Origin: Verrucomicrobiota bacterium
GTDB taxonomy: Bacteria > Verrucomicrobiota > Verrucomicrobiia > Chthoniobacterales > Terrimicrobiaceae
Direction of reading: 5' to 3'
Length of the DNA stretch: 64,000 nt
Assembly (NCBI GenBank): GCA_026398255.1
Contig: JAPLTG010000029.1
Span: 1 to 64,000 of the forward strand
In this document: positions 24,230 to 32,550 of the stretch, piece after piece
Layout of the letters: each line of letters begins with the position of its first letter
How positions within the stretch are numbered: the first letter of the stretch is position 1
Position numbers and translations under genes: made by a program
The notes under the pieces: model-generated
The model's input: only the letters and a program-made list of their open reading frames with translations
Told to the model about the DNA's origin: nothing
The model's database searches: none

Positions 24230-25312
24230 TTATCGCAGGGCTTCGATGGCCTGTTCGATGTCGACGGCCGTGACGGAGTCTGAAACGAAGGCGTCACCGA
24301 GAGCTCGAAGGAGAACGAATCGGATCGCGCCGGCGTGGAATTTTTTGTCTTTGCGGAGCGCGGCGAGGATAGAGTCGGTCGAAATGTTGTCGGGGAGGAT
24401 TTGGGGAAGATGGTGACGGGCGAGTGCGGCGAGGATTTGGTCGGCGGCGGCTTGCGGGAGGCCGGATTTTTCGACCGAGAGGCGACAGGCGGCGACGAGG
24501 CCGAGGCTGATGGCTTCGCCGTGGAGGAGGCGTCCGTAGCCGGCGGCATTTTCGATTCCGTGGCCGATTGTGTGGCCGAAGTTGAGAAGCGCGCGGAGGC
24601 CTTTAGTCTCGAATTCATCCTCGGCGACGATGGCGGCTTTGATCGCGACATTTCGGGCGATGAGCGGGGCGATGTTGTCGAGGCTGTCGTCGGCTGCCAG
24701 CATTTGGGGATCGCGGATGGCGGCGTGCTTGATGATTTCGGCGAAGCCTTCGTGAAACTCGCGCGGTGGCAGGGTGCGGAGCGTGTCGGTATCGGCAATG
24801 ACGAGGCGCGGTTGGTGAAACGCTCCGATAAGATTTTTGCCGCCGGGGGCGTTGATTCCGGTCTTGCCGCCGACGGAACTATCGACCTGGGCGACGATGG
24901 TGGTGGGGATTTGAATGCAGGGAATGCCGCGGTAGTAAATGGCGGCAGCGAATCCCGCGAGGTCGCCGACCACGCCGCCGCCGAGAGCCACGAGCATGGA
25001 GGATCGGTCGAGCCCCGCCGCAATCATGGCATCGCAGATTTTCGCGGCTTGCTCGAAGGATTTGGAGGACTCTCCAGCAGGAACGGTAATACGGATGGGC
25101 TCGAACCCGGCTTGCCGGAGCGAGGCCTCGACGGCCTCGGCGTGGAGTGGGCCGACATTCGAGTCGGTGACAAGGGCGCAACGCGAGGGCTTGAGAATTT
25201 CGGCGATCCGGGCACCGCAATCCCGAATCAATCCGGGCCCAACGATCACCTGGTAGGGTGAACGGGCGAGTGGAACTTCGATCGGAGTGTGAACGGTGCT
25301 GCCGGCAGACAT
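24230..25312 (-). CDS. aroB: 3-dehydroquinate synthase
   Basis: This enzyme performs the second step of the shikimate pathway, turning DAHP into 3-dehydroquinate in the cytoplasm with NAD and a divalent metal. The 360-residue length is standard. Visible signatures are LVALGGGVVGDLAGFAAA near residue 107 (NAD site), QVDSSVGGKTGIN near residue 142, FHEGFAEIIKHAA with the metal-binding Glu, and LNFGHTIGHGIE with a metal-binding His. It is transcribed towards tRNA-Ser and diverges from ychF across an 80-base gap. Confidence 0.96.
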   Translation of the reverse strand: MSAGSTVHTPIEVPLARSPYQVIVGPGLIRDCGARIAEILKPSRCALVTDSNVGPLHAEAVEASLRQAGFEPIRITVPAGESSKSFEQAAKICDAMIAAGLDRSSMLVALGGGVVGDLAGFAAAIYYRGIPCIQIPTTIVAQVDSSVGGKTGINAPGGKNLIGAFHQPRLVIADTDTLRTLPPREFHEGFAEIIKHAAIRDPQMLAADDSLDNIAPLIARNVAIKAAIVAEDEFETKGLRALLNFGHTIGHGIENAAGYGRLLHGEAISLGLVAACRLSVEKSGLPQAAADQILAALARHHLPQILPDNISTDSILAALRKDKKFHAGAIRFVLLRALGDAFVSDSVTAVDIEQAIEALR

Positions 25313-25393
25313 GGGATCAATTCAATAAAGGCGGGGGGCTCGGGCAAAAGAAGATTTTTCCTTTGGCGAGCGAGTGGCTAGTGTCCCGCCCCT

Positions 25394-26509
25394 ATGTTGA
25401 AAACCGGAATCGTCGGACTGCCGAATGTCGGAAAGTCCACCCTCTTCAATGCCGTCACTCGCACCCGCAAGGCGCAGGCGGCGAATTTCCCTTTTTGCAC
25501 GATCGAGCCCAATGTCGGCATCGTGAATGTGCCCGATGACCGGTTAGCCAAGCTGGCCGCGATGTCGAAGTCGGAAAAAATCCTGCCTGCCGCGATTGAG
25601 TTTGTGGATATCGCCGGATTGGTCGCTGGCGCGAGCGAGGGCGAGGGCCTCGGGAACCAGTTCCTGAGCCACATCCGCGAGGTCGATGCGATCATTCAGG
25701 TCGTGCGTTGCTTCGAGAGTTCGGACATCCACCATGTCGCAGGAACAGTCGATCCCGTGCGCGACATCGAGGTGATCAATACCGAGCTCATCCTCGCCGA
25801 TCTCGCCTCGGTAAAAAAACGCGCCGAGCGAAACCAAAAAGCCGCACGCAGCGGGGACAAAGCCGCCAAAGCCGAAGTCGCCCTCGCGGAAAAACTCATT
25901 CCCCATCTCGACTCCGGCAAGCCCGCGCTCACCTTCGAACTCGCCGATTCCGAAAAGGACATCCTGCGCGGTTTTTTCCTCCTGACCTCCAAGCCGACAC
26001 TCTTCGCCTGCAATGTCGGCGAAAACGACCTCGCGAATCTTGAGGGAGATTCGGCCGCCGCCAAGCATGTGTGCGCCGTGCGGGACTATGCCTCGAAGCA
26101 CCTCGGCTGCGGTGCGGTCGTGATCAGCGCGCAAATCGAAAGCGAACTCGCCGACCTGCCGCCGGAAGAAGCCAGGGAGTTTTTGGCTGGCCTGGGCGTC
26201 GAAGACAGCGGCGTGGGCTTGCTCATCCGCGCTGCCTACCATCTCCTCGGCCTTCGCACCTACCTCACGACCGGACCTAAGGAAACCCGCGCCTGGACGA
26301 TCCATGCGGGTGACAAGGCTCCGGCGGCGGCGGGTGTGATCCACAGCGATTTCGAGCGGGGATTTATTGCAGCGCAGATTGTTTCTTTTGAGGATTTGAT
26401 CGCTTGCGGCTCGGAGGCCAAGGCCCGCGAGGCCGGTAAGCTCCGCTTGGAGGGCAAAGAGTATGTCGTCCAAGACGGGGATGTGATCGAGTTTCGCTTC
26501 AATGTTTAA
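25394..26509 (+). CDS. ychF: Ribosome-binding ATPase YchF (Obg-HflX superfamily)
   Basis: The 371-residue protein begins [18 protein letters not shown] (P-loop). It has [17 protein letters not shown] (G3) and CNVGEND at the base-recognition position. There the usual NKxD of GTPases is replaced by NxxE, which is why YchF prefers ATP. The C-terminal TGS-like domain ends [17 protein letters not shown]. It binds ribosomes and takes part in translation and stress responses. It appears to be a single-gene unit upstream of the HTH-OmpA gene. Confidence 0.97.
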   Translation: MLKTGIVGLPNVGKSTLFNAVTRTRKAQAANFPFCTIEPNVGIVNVPDDRLAKLAAMSKSEKILPAAIEFVDIAGLVAGASEGEGLGNQFLSHIREVDAIIQVVRCFESSDIHHVAGTVDPVRDIEVINTELILADLASVKKRAERNQKAARSGDKAAKAEVALAEKLIPHLDSGKPALTFELADSEKDILRGFFLLTSKPTLFACNVGENDLANLEGDSAAAKHVCAVRDYASKHLGCGAVVISAQIESELADLPPEEAREFLAGLGVEDSGVGLLIRAAYHLLGLRTYLTTGPKETRAWTIHAGDKAPAAAGVIHSDFERGFIAAQIVSFEDLIACGSEAKAREAGKLRLEGKEYVVQDGDVIEFRFNV

Positions 26510-26633
26510 ATAACCCGCCAACTCGGCAGCCCGGAATCGCTGCAACCCAACGCGGCAAGGCATTGGAGAGCAAAACGAGAGATTGCAAGGAAGGTCGTTT
26601 TGCCCCAGTGTCCCCAACTCCACAAATCTCGGC

Positions 26634-28184
26634 ATGGACAACGATCAATCGAACCCCACCAACGAAGTAATGAACGGCGACGAAGCGGCAGCATTTCTGC
26701 AAATGCCCAAATCGACGCTCTTGAAGCTCTGCAGCGAAGGGCAATTGCCTGGATTGAAGGTGGGCCGGAATTGGAGATTCAACCGCACCGCCCTCGAAAA
26801 ATGGAAAAGCGCCAAGGCCGGTTCTGAAGTGGATTTCACTGAGGAATCCGAAGTGGTCGGGGAACCGACTCCAATGGATTTCGCCGACAACCTTACGGAA
26901 GCCGAGGCCTCGGTGGGCATACAAATCAAGGAAGTGGTCGGATCTGTGGGCGAGGATGATTTTGAAGATACGGGCGATGTAGTCGAACTCGACAACATCT
27001 CCGAGGGAGTGGGTGAGGTGCACGAAATCGAGGAACCGGCCAAAAAGTCGCCGCGCCGCGGGCGTTCGTCCTCCGCCCTCGATCTCATGGCGCAAATTTC
27101 CGACAAGTCCCCGGGCCGCCGTGGAGCCAAGACAACCCGCGCGAAAACCGCGCCGGCCATTGCCCCCCGATCCAAACCCTCTCCGGAACCCATTCCGCCC
27201 GCTCCGAAACGCGAGTCCCGCATCGATGACGGGGCCGTCGAGGTATCCCGTCCCTACAATCGCCAAGCCGCTGCGGCCCCTGTGCCAAGGACTCCCGAGC
27301 GCCGCCCCCCTGGTGGCGGAGGCGTCGGTGTTCTCAAAAAATTGGTTTATTGGGTGGTCGTTCTCGTCGTCCTCGGCCTCGCCGGCGTGGGCGTGAAGAG
27401 CATGCTGATTCCGATTTCCACCCTTCCCATTCCAACCACTCCCGATGAGGCCGCCATGGCAGAGGCAGCCGCCTTGCCGGAATTCCAAGTGGTTTACCGC
27501 CATAACGAGGAGGAATCACTCAAAGAGGACAAACTCGCAGTTCCCACCCCTCCCCCAGCCGCTCCTGCAGCAGCCGCTCCTGCAGCAGCCGCTCCTCTCA
27601 CTTCCTCGGCGCCCGTGGATACCGTGGCACTACAAGCCCCGCCGGCTCCTCAGCAAGCCCCGCAAGCTCCTTCCGCCACTCAGGAAGGCACGCAACAACC
27701 AGCCGTCCCTATCGCCACCACCCCTCCCGTCAGCCGCAGCCTCGAGGCGATCAACCGTCTCCTTCCCGCGCTCTTCAACCTTTCGGGCTCTACCGTCAAC
27801 AGCAACAACAACGAAATTCGAATCACCTTCCAAGAAGGCGTCTTCTCATCGGGCATCACGGTCAGCGATTCTGGAAAAGCCCAGCTCTCTCGTGTTGCGG
27901 AATTCCTGAAAGTCAACGCACCCGATTTCTGGGTGATCATCGAGGGCCAAACGGATAGCAAACCCGTCCGCTCGAACTCCCCATTCCGCGATAACTACAC
28001 CCTCGGCCTTCGCCGCGCCGTTGCCGCTACCGAGGTCATGCGATCCGAGGCCCAGTTCCCGAATGACCGCCTCCTCGCAAGTTCCTCAGGAGGGCTCCCC
28101 CCTCCATTCCCGGAAGACCAAGCCGGATCAGCCGCTCGCAACCGCACCGTCATTCTGCGTCTCGTTCCGAGAATTCTCGAATAA
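26634..28184 (+). CDS. HTH - transmembrane - OmpA-domain protein
   Basis: The predicted product of about 516 residues has three parts. The N-terminal 60 residues are an excisionase-type winged helix (DEAAAFLQMPKSTLLKLCSE, LKVGRNWRFNRTALEKWK) that should bind DNA or protein in the cytoplasm. A long acidic then Pro/Ala/Lys-rich linker leads to one membrane helix near residue 235 (YWVVVLVVLGLAGVGV). A further Pro/Ala-rich linker leads to an OmpA/MotB-type domain (WVIIEGQTDSKPV, YTLGLRRAVAATEVM) expected to bind peptidoglycan. I chose ATG 26634; a TTG at 26583 would add 17 residues. It lies beside ftsZ, convergent with the dcw operon. A link between DNA and cell wall is inference. Confidence 0.8.
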   Translation: MDNDQSNPTNEVMNGDEAAAFLQMPKSTLLKLCSEGQLPGLKVGRNWRFNRTALEKWKSAKAGSEVDFTEESEVVGEPTPMDFADNLTEAEASVGIQIKEVVGSVGEDDFEDTGDVVELDNISEGVGEVHEIEEPAKKSPRRGRSSSALDLMAQISDKSPGRRGAKTTRAKTAPAIAPRSKPSPEPIPPAPKRESRIDDGAVEVSRPYNRQAAAAPVPRTPERRPPGGGGVGVLKKLVYWVVVLVVLGLAGVGVKSMLIPISTLPIPTTPDEAAMAEAAALPEFQVVYRHNEEESLKEDKLAVPTPPPAAPAAAAPAAAAPLTSSAPVDTVALQAPPAPQQAPQAPSATQEGTQQPAVPIATTPPVSRSLEAINRLLPALFNLSGSTVNSNNNEIRITFQEGVFSSGITVSDSGKAQLSRVAEFLKVNAPDFWVIIEGQTDSKPVRSNSPFRDNYTLGLRRAVAATEVMRSEAQFPNDRLLASSSGGLPPPFPEDQAGSAARNRTVILRLVPRILE

Positions 28185-28251
28185 TTCTAGGGGACGCAGG
28201 CAAGAATGCGGCGTCTCATTTCTTAAACCCAAACGCGATCAGCGCCAGGGG

Positions 28252-29481
28252 TTATTTTTTGATTTTGAGCCGCAGGAAGGTCGGGACATCCAAATCCTCG
28301 CCTTCGACAATCGTCGGCTCACTTCGTTCGAAGCGCCCCCGGGCAATCGGCTCGAGCGGGAGGAAATCCTGTTTCACCTTTTGAGTTTTAGTCGTCGGGC
28401 TCGCGACTTCCGGATCCTCGATCACCTTGTCCTCGACTGGGGGAGCGGGAGCCGCAGGAGGCGGCGTGGAAATCGAAGGAATGGCCACCGAGGGCGCGGG
28501 TGCGGATTTCCTTTCCTCCACTCCGGTGCGGCCAATGATCGTCACAATGAGCGGTGCAGAGTCATCCCCAGCCGTGCTAACCCCCAGGCAGAGGTTTGCC
28601 GAAGCGGAGGTGTTTTTTGAGATTTCCCTCATGACGGCGGCCACTTCGGCGAATGTCAGGGAGGCAGGACCTGAGAGATGGACCAAGATTTTCCCGGCTT
28701 CTTGAAGTAGGCGGCCGCGATCGAGCAAGGGGCTGCGAAGAGCCTGTTCCAAAGATTCGTGGGCTCGGTTTCCGCCCTCCGATTCGCCGCAACCGAAAAG
28801 GCATCCGCCCGCGCCAGCACGCAAAACAGAAAGAAGGTCGTTCACGGCAATCGGCAGCGGCCCGGGGTTGCCAAGCATTCGAACGATCCCGCCGATGGCT
28901 TGGAAAAGAAGTCCGTCACAAGCCGCGAAAGTTTCGGAAACATCCGCACGCGGCTCGACAAGTTCGGCCATGCGGTCGTTCTCAAAGTGAATCAAGGCGT
29001 CCACATGCCGCTTCAATTCCGCCAGCGATTCAGCAGCCTGTTGCGATCGGCGACGGCCTTCGAATTGGAATGGCGAAGTGACAACGCCCACCACAAGAGC
29101 GCCCTTCTCCTTGGCCATTTTGGCCAGCAACGGAGTCACCGCGCTGCCAGTGCCACCCCCAAGTCCAGCGCAAAGGATCACAACATCCGACCCCGAAACC
29201 GCCTCTTGCAATTCGCCGAGGGATTCCTTCGCCGCGTCAATCGCACGCTCCGGGTCACCTCCGGCGCCAAGGCCGTGGGTTGTCATCGGCCCGAGAACCA
29301 GTTTTTTTGAAGCCACGGATGCGGTGAGCGACTGCTGGTCGGAGTTTAATGCGATCGTGCGGATCGGGAGAGCGGCACGCATCGCGAGTCGATCGGTGAT
29401 GTTCACCCCGGCGTTTCCGATGCCGATCAAAGTGATCACGGCTTCTTTCGCGGGTTCCTCGTGGTGTGGATAGGGGCTCAT
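28252..29481 (-). CDS. ftsZ: Cell division protein FtsZ (divergent)
   Basis: FtsZ is the tubulin-like GTPase that forms the division ring. The nucleotide-binding half is recognisable: LIGIGNAGVNITDRL near residue 19, ALNSDQQSL near residue 44 and AGLGGGTGSAVTP (tubulin signature) at 105-117. The C-terminal peptide DVPTFLRLKIKK, the docking site for FtsA and others, is kept after a Pro-rich linker. The T7 catalytic loop is altered: in an ungapped alignment the E. coli N207-x-D209-x-x-D212 becomes P210, A212 and D215. GTP hydrolysis may therefore be weak or use other residues. It is the last gene of the dcw operon; its ATG overlaps the ftsA stop. Confidence 0.93.
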   Translation of the reverse strand: MSPYPHHEEPAKEAVITLIGIGNAGVNITDRLAMRAALPIRTIALNSDQQSLTASVASKKLVLGPMTTHGLGAGGDPERAIDAAKESLGELQEAVSGSDVVILCAGLGGGTGSAVTPLLAKMAKEKGALVVGVVTSPFQFEGRRRSQQAAESLAELKRHVDALIHFENDRMAELVEPRADVSETFAACDGLLFQAIGGIVRMLGNPGPLPIAVNDLLSVLRAGAGGCLFGCGESEGGNRAHESLEQALRSPLLDRGRLLQEAGKILVHLSGPASLTFAEVAAVMREISKNTSASANLCLGVSTAGDDSAPLIVTIIGRTGVEERKSAPAPSVAIPSISTPPPAAPAPPVEDKVIEDPEVASPTTKTQKVKQDFLPLEPIARGRFERSEPTIVEGEDLDVPTFLRLKIKK

Positions 29482-30689
29482 AATCCGAGGTTGAAATTCA
29501 GGAGTTTTTTGAATTTCGACATGATGGTTTCCTCCGGCATGTCGGCATTCACGGCTTGAGCGTATTTGACGAGGCCGATGCAGGTCGAAAGCTGTGGATT
29601 CTCAAATGCCGAAGTCGGCCCTGAAACCGAGTGAGCATGGACAAGGGTGACGGGCGAATCGAAAATCATCTCAGCCACCTCGCGAACTCCGCGGAGCATG
29701 CTGCATCCCCCTGTGAGAAGAACTCCCGATCCGAGCAGGTGCTCTGGAACAACTTCATGAATCCGTTTTTTTAGAATCTTAAAAAGCTCATTCACACGCG
29801 CATTGATGATCATGTTCAGCAATTCGCGGTCGACTTCCTTGCCGGAAAATCCGGTGTCGTTTCGGAGCGTGATTTTTTCTCCGGGGGGATGACCTCCGAC
29901 CATGGCAGAGCCCTCCTCGATCTTTAACTTCTCCGCACGAGTGATTGGGATGCGCAGGCCGATGCAAAGATCATTCGTGATGTGGTCGCCGCCGATCGCG
30001 ATCGCTCCGCTGTGGCGAACGACTCCATCGTGATAGACGATGTAATCAGTAACTCCCCCGCCGATATCGATCACCACGGCGCCGGCTTGTTTCTGCGAAT
30101 CGCTGAGGACGACCTGGGCCGAGGCGACTGAATTCACCACCACATCGTCCACATCGATATCAAATTCCTTAACGCAACGGATCGTGTTTTGAATCCGGGT
30201 CATCACCCCGTGAATAATGTGGTAATCGGCCTCCAGCTTGGTGCCGAGCATTCCAAGGGGATCGATCACACCCTCCTGACCATCGACATAATATCGCTGG
30301 ATGATCGAATGCAGGATCACATTTTCCTTCGGGATCGAGATCTCCTTGGCCTTGTATTCGACATCGCCGATTTCTTTTTCGGTGATTTCACTTTCCTCCG
30401 CCAGAGAGCTTGAGCTCCGATTATTGAAACTTTCAAGATGGCTTCCCGTGACCGCGAGCCAGACGCTTTTGATTTCCTGGTCGCTACGCTCTTCTGCATC
30501 GGCGAGTGCGTCGTGCACACATTTCGAAGCATTTTGAAAATCGACAATTTCTCCTTTGCGAACGCCTCGCGAGGGGCTTTCGCCTACACCGAGCAGGCGA
30601 ATCTCGCCATCACGCCCGCACTCGGCCACCACAGCGCAAACCTTGGTGGTTCCGATTTCCAGACCGACATGGATTTTTTCCTTGGCCAT
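29478..30689 (-). CDS. ftsA: Cell division protein FtsA
   Basis: This actin-like ATPase anchors FtsZ to the membrane. The 403-residue protein starts IHVGLEIGTTKVCAVVAE (phosphate 1), has VVIDIGGGVTDYIVYHDG (phosphate 2) near residue 210 and VLLTGGCSMLRGV (adenosine motif) near residue 325. It ends in the amphipathic helix MSKFKKLLNF, the usual membrane-targeting sequence. It overlaps ftsQ by TGATG and ftsZ by ATGA, so the three genes are translationally coupled. Confidence 0.96.
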   Translation of the reverse strand: MAKEKIHVGLEIGTTKVCAVVAECGRDGEIRLLGVGESPSRGVRKGEIVDFQNASKCVHDALADAEERSDQEIKSVWLAVTGSHLESFNNRSSSSLAEESEITEKEIGDVEYKAKEISIPKENVILHSIIQRYYVDGQEGVIDPLGMLGTKLEADYHIIHGVMTRIQNTIRCVKEFDIDVDDVVVNSVASAQVVLSDSQKQAGAVVIDIGGGVTDYIVYHDGVVRHSGAIAIGGDHITNDLCIGLRIPITRAEKLKIEEGSAMVGGHPPGEKITLRNDTGFSGKEVDRELLNMIINARVNELFKILKKRIHEVVPEHLLGSGVLLTGGCSMLRGVREVAEMIFDSPVTLVHAHSVSGPTSAFENPQLSTCIGLVKYAQAVNADMPEETIMSKFKKLLNFNLGL

Positions 30690-31630
30690 CAGTTTTTCCG
30701 TTTGGTTTTTGAAATCGCCTCACTTTTTTTGCTCACACTGGGCGGCAAAGCAGCCATGACAAATTTGACTGGGGTGTTTTTCGTCACCATGAGGTTCACC
30801 GAATCCAGCTCGCGACCCGTATCGCGGCAATGCTCGAGAAGGCGGTGGAGCTTGTCGATTTGCTGGTGAAAATCCGAGCGCCCGAATTTTACGCGCGCAT
30901 TCTGATCCGTCAGCGCATCGATGCAGTAGCCCTTGGAAATATTCAGCGAACGAATCCGGACCAAAGAATCGGGGCGGGCGGAGGCTTCATCCAGGAGCGC
31001 GATCGCTTTTTTCAAGTCATCGCTCTGGAGCGGCTTCCCCTCGTAAATATCTTCAGGATTCACTCCATAAATAACGGGCAAGCTATGAAATTCCTGGGGA
31101 ATCAAACGGGGCTTCATCAGGTAACCCGAGGCGTCCACAAGAAGCATCGTCGAGACATCGTAGGCCGCAAAGGGATCGTTCGATGACGAAACCCAGGACA
31201 CCGGCTCGCGAGATTTCAAAACGACGCGCATCCGGTCCGGCAGAACGCGCTCGATCGTGACATCGGCCACCATTGGAATCGCCCGAAGATGGCGGTCGGC
31301 TTTGTTGATATTGAGTTTGAAGATGTTCTTTCCCTCTAGGATGCCCGTTTCCTCACGGAGGTCTTCGGGCGTCATGATCCCATCCAATTCCAGGTCCAAC
31401 TCCACGACATTGTAGGCTGGGTTGGAGAAGAAAAATTTGTCGAGCGTGCGACTGATTCCAAACCAAGCCAGACCGCAGAACAGCGTGAGCCCGATCACGA
31501 CCATGGAAAACGATGTGAGCAACTGTTGGCGTTTCCGCTTCGCCGTCGCAGCCCTCATTTTGACATTCAACATCCGCTGCCCGCGTGCAGTGCGGCGGCC
31601 TGAAGATGTTTTGAGAAGGCGGGTCCTCAT
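30689..31630 (-). CDS. ftsQ: Cell division protein FtsQ/DivIB
   Basis: This is a bitopic inner-membrane protein of the divisome core with FtsL and FtsB. A basic N-terminus is followed by one membrane helix (FSMVVIGLTLFCGLAWFGI). The POTRA domain begins NVVELDLELDGIMTPEDLRE, and the FtsQ domain contains RVLPDRMRVVLKSREPVSW. The start at ATG 31630 is chosen because it forms an ATGA overlap with the ddl stop, as at other junctions in this operon. A longer frame from 31675 would run into ddl. Confidence 0.9.
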   Translation of the reverse strand: MRTRLLKTSSGRRTARGQRMLNVKMRAATAKRKRQQLLTSFSMVVIGLTLFCGLAWFGISRTLDKFFFSNPAYNVVELDLELDGIMTPEDLREETGILEGKNIFKLNINKADRHLRAIPMVADVTIERVLPDRMRVVLKSREPVSWVSSSNDPFAAYDVSTMLLVDASGYLMKPRLIPQEFHSLPVIYGVNPEDIYEGKPLQSDDLKKAIALLDEASARPDSLVRIRSLNISKGYCIDALTDQNARVKFGRSDFHQQIDKLHRLLEHCRDTGRELDSVNLMVTKNTPVKFVMAALPPSVSKKSEAISKTKRKN

Positions 31631-32550
31631 GGGCGTCGTTTTACTAAAAGTGAAAGCCCCGCAATCTCTTCGCATAGCGATGCGAAATCGAGCCCCAAAA
31701 CTGCGGCGGCTTTGGGTAAAAGACTGGTCTCTGTCATGCCTGGAATCGTGTTGACCTCCAGGACGAATGGCTTGTTTGCGGCATCGAGTAACACATCGAC
31801 GCGGGAATACACTTCGAGTCCAAGCGATCGATGCGCCGCCAAGGCCGCGGCTTGGACAGAGCGAGTGGTTGCTTCATCGAGGCGTGCCGGGCAGAAGTAG
31901 TCCGAGTTGCCCTTCGTGTATTTGTTCTCGTAGCTGTAAAAATCGACCTTGGGCACGATTTCGACGACTGGAAGCGCCGCTCCGCCCACGATGCCGACTG
32001 TCAATTCCCTGCCATTCACAAACTCCTCGATGAGCACTTCGCTGTCGCGTGCGAAGCAGTCCTCTAGAGCGGCATCGAGCTCCTCGGGTTTCAGAACGAT
32101 ATGAACACCAACACTGGATCCCTCGCGGGGAGGTTTTGCCACGAGCGGGAGAGGAATGGAGGGCTTTTCGCCAAGCCCAAGGATTTCCCAACGAGCATTC
32201 GGCACGCTGGCTTCATCGAATTTCCGTTTGCTGGCGATTTTGTCGAAAGCCAATCGGCTGCCAACTTCCCCCTCGCCGGTGTAGGGAACCCCAAGATTGT
32301 CGAGGATCGCCTGCAACTCGCCATCCTCACCAAATGTTCCGTGGATCATGTTGAACGCGAGATCGGTCTTTTCAGGGATCGAGAAATTCCGTCCCGCAAC
32401 ATCGATTTCCACGACCTCTGCACCGAGTTGGCGGAGCGCTCTGGCCACTGCCGCGCCGGAGTTCAGCGAGACGGGGCGTTCCTTGCCCGGGCCGCCCATG
32501 AGAAGAGCAACCTTCTTACCGCGCAAGATTCCGGAATATTTTGAATTCAT
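31627..32550 (-). CDS. ddl: D-alanine--D-alanine ligase
   Basis: It joins two D-Ala with ATP to give the dipeptide that MurF adds to the peptidoglycan precursor. The 307-residue length is that of DdlB. Motifs: ALLMGGPGKERPVSLNSG near the start, FDKIASKRKFDEASVP, VLIEEFVNGRELTVG and FVLEVNTIPGMTETSLLPK with the Mg ligands. In chlamydiae Ddl is fused to MurC. Here it is separate but placed directly after murC-murB, with an ATGA overlap. Confidence 0.96.
   Translation of the reverse strand: MNSKYSGILRGKKVALLMGGPGKERPVSLNSGAAVARALRQLGAEVVEIDVAGRNFSIPEKTDLAFNMIHGTFGEDGELQAILDNLGVPYTGEGEVGSRLAFDKIASKRKFDEASVPNARWEILGLGEKPSIPLPLVAKPPREGSSVGVHIVLKPEELDAALEDCFARDSEVLIEEFVNGRELTVGIVGGAALPVVEIVPKVDFYSYENKYTKGNSDYFCPARLDEATTRSVQAAALAAHRSLGLEVYSRVDVLLDAANKPFVLEVNTIPGMTETSLLPKAAAVLGLDFASLCEEIAGLSLLVKRRP

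Noticed and set aside
23833-24273. Plus-strand frame of 146 codons over the tRNA region
   Set aside because: Its middle part ([12 protein letters not shown]) is the familiar false translation of an antisense tRNA-Ser gene.
28185-28251. Terminator between the convergent HTH-OmpA gene and ftsZ
   Set aside because: Only a weak gacgc/gcgtc pairing is visible without a T run on either side, so I could not support a terminator.
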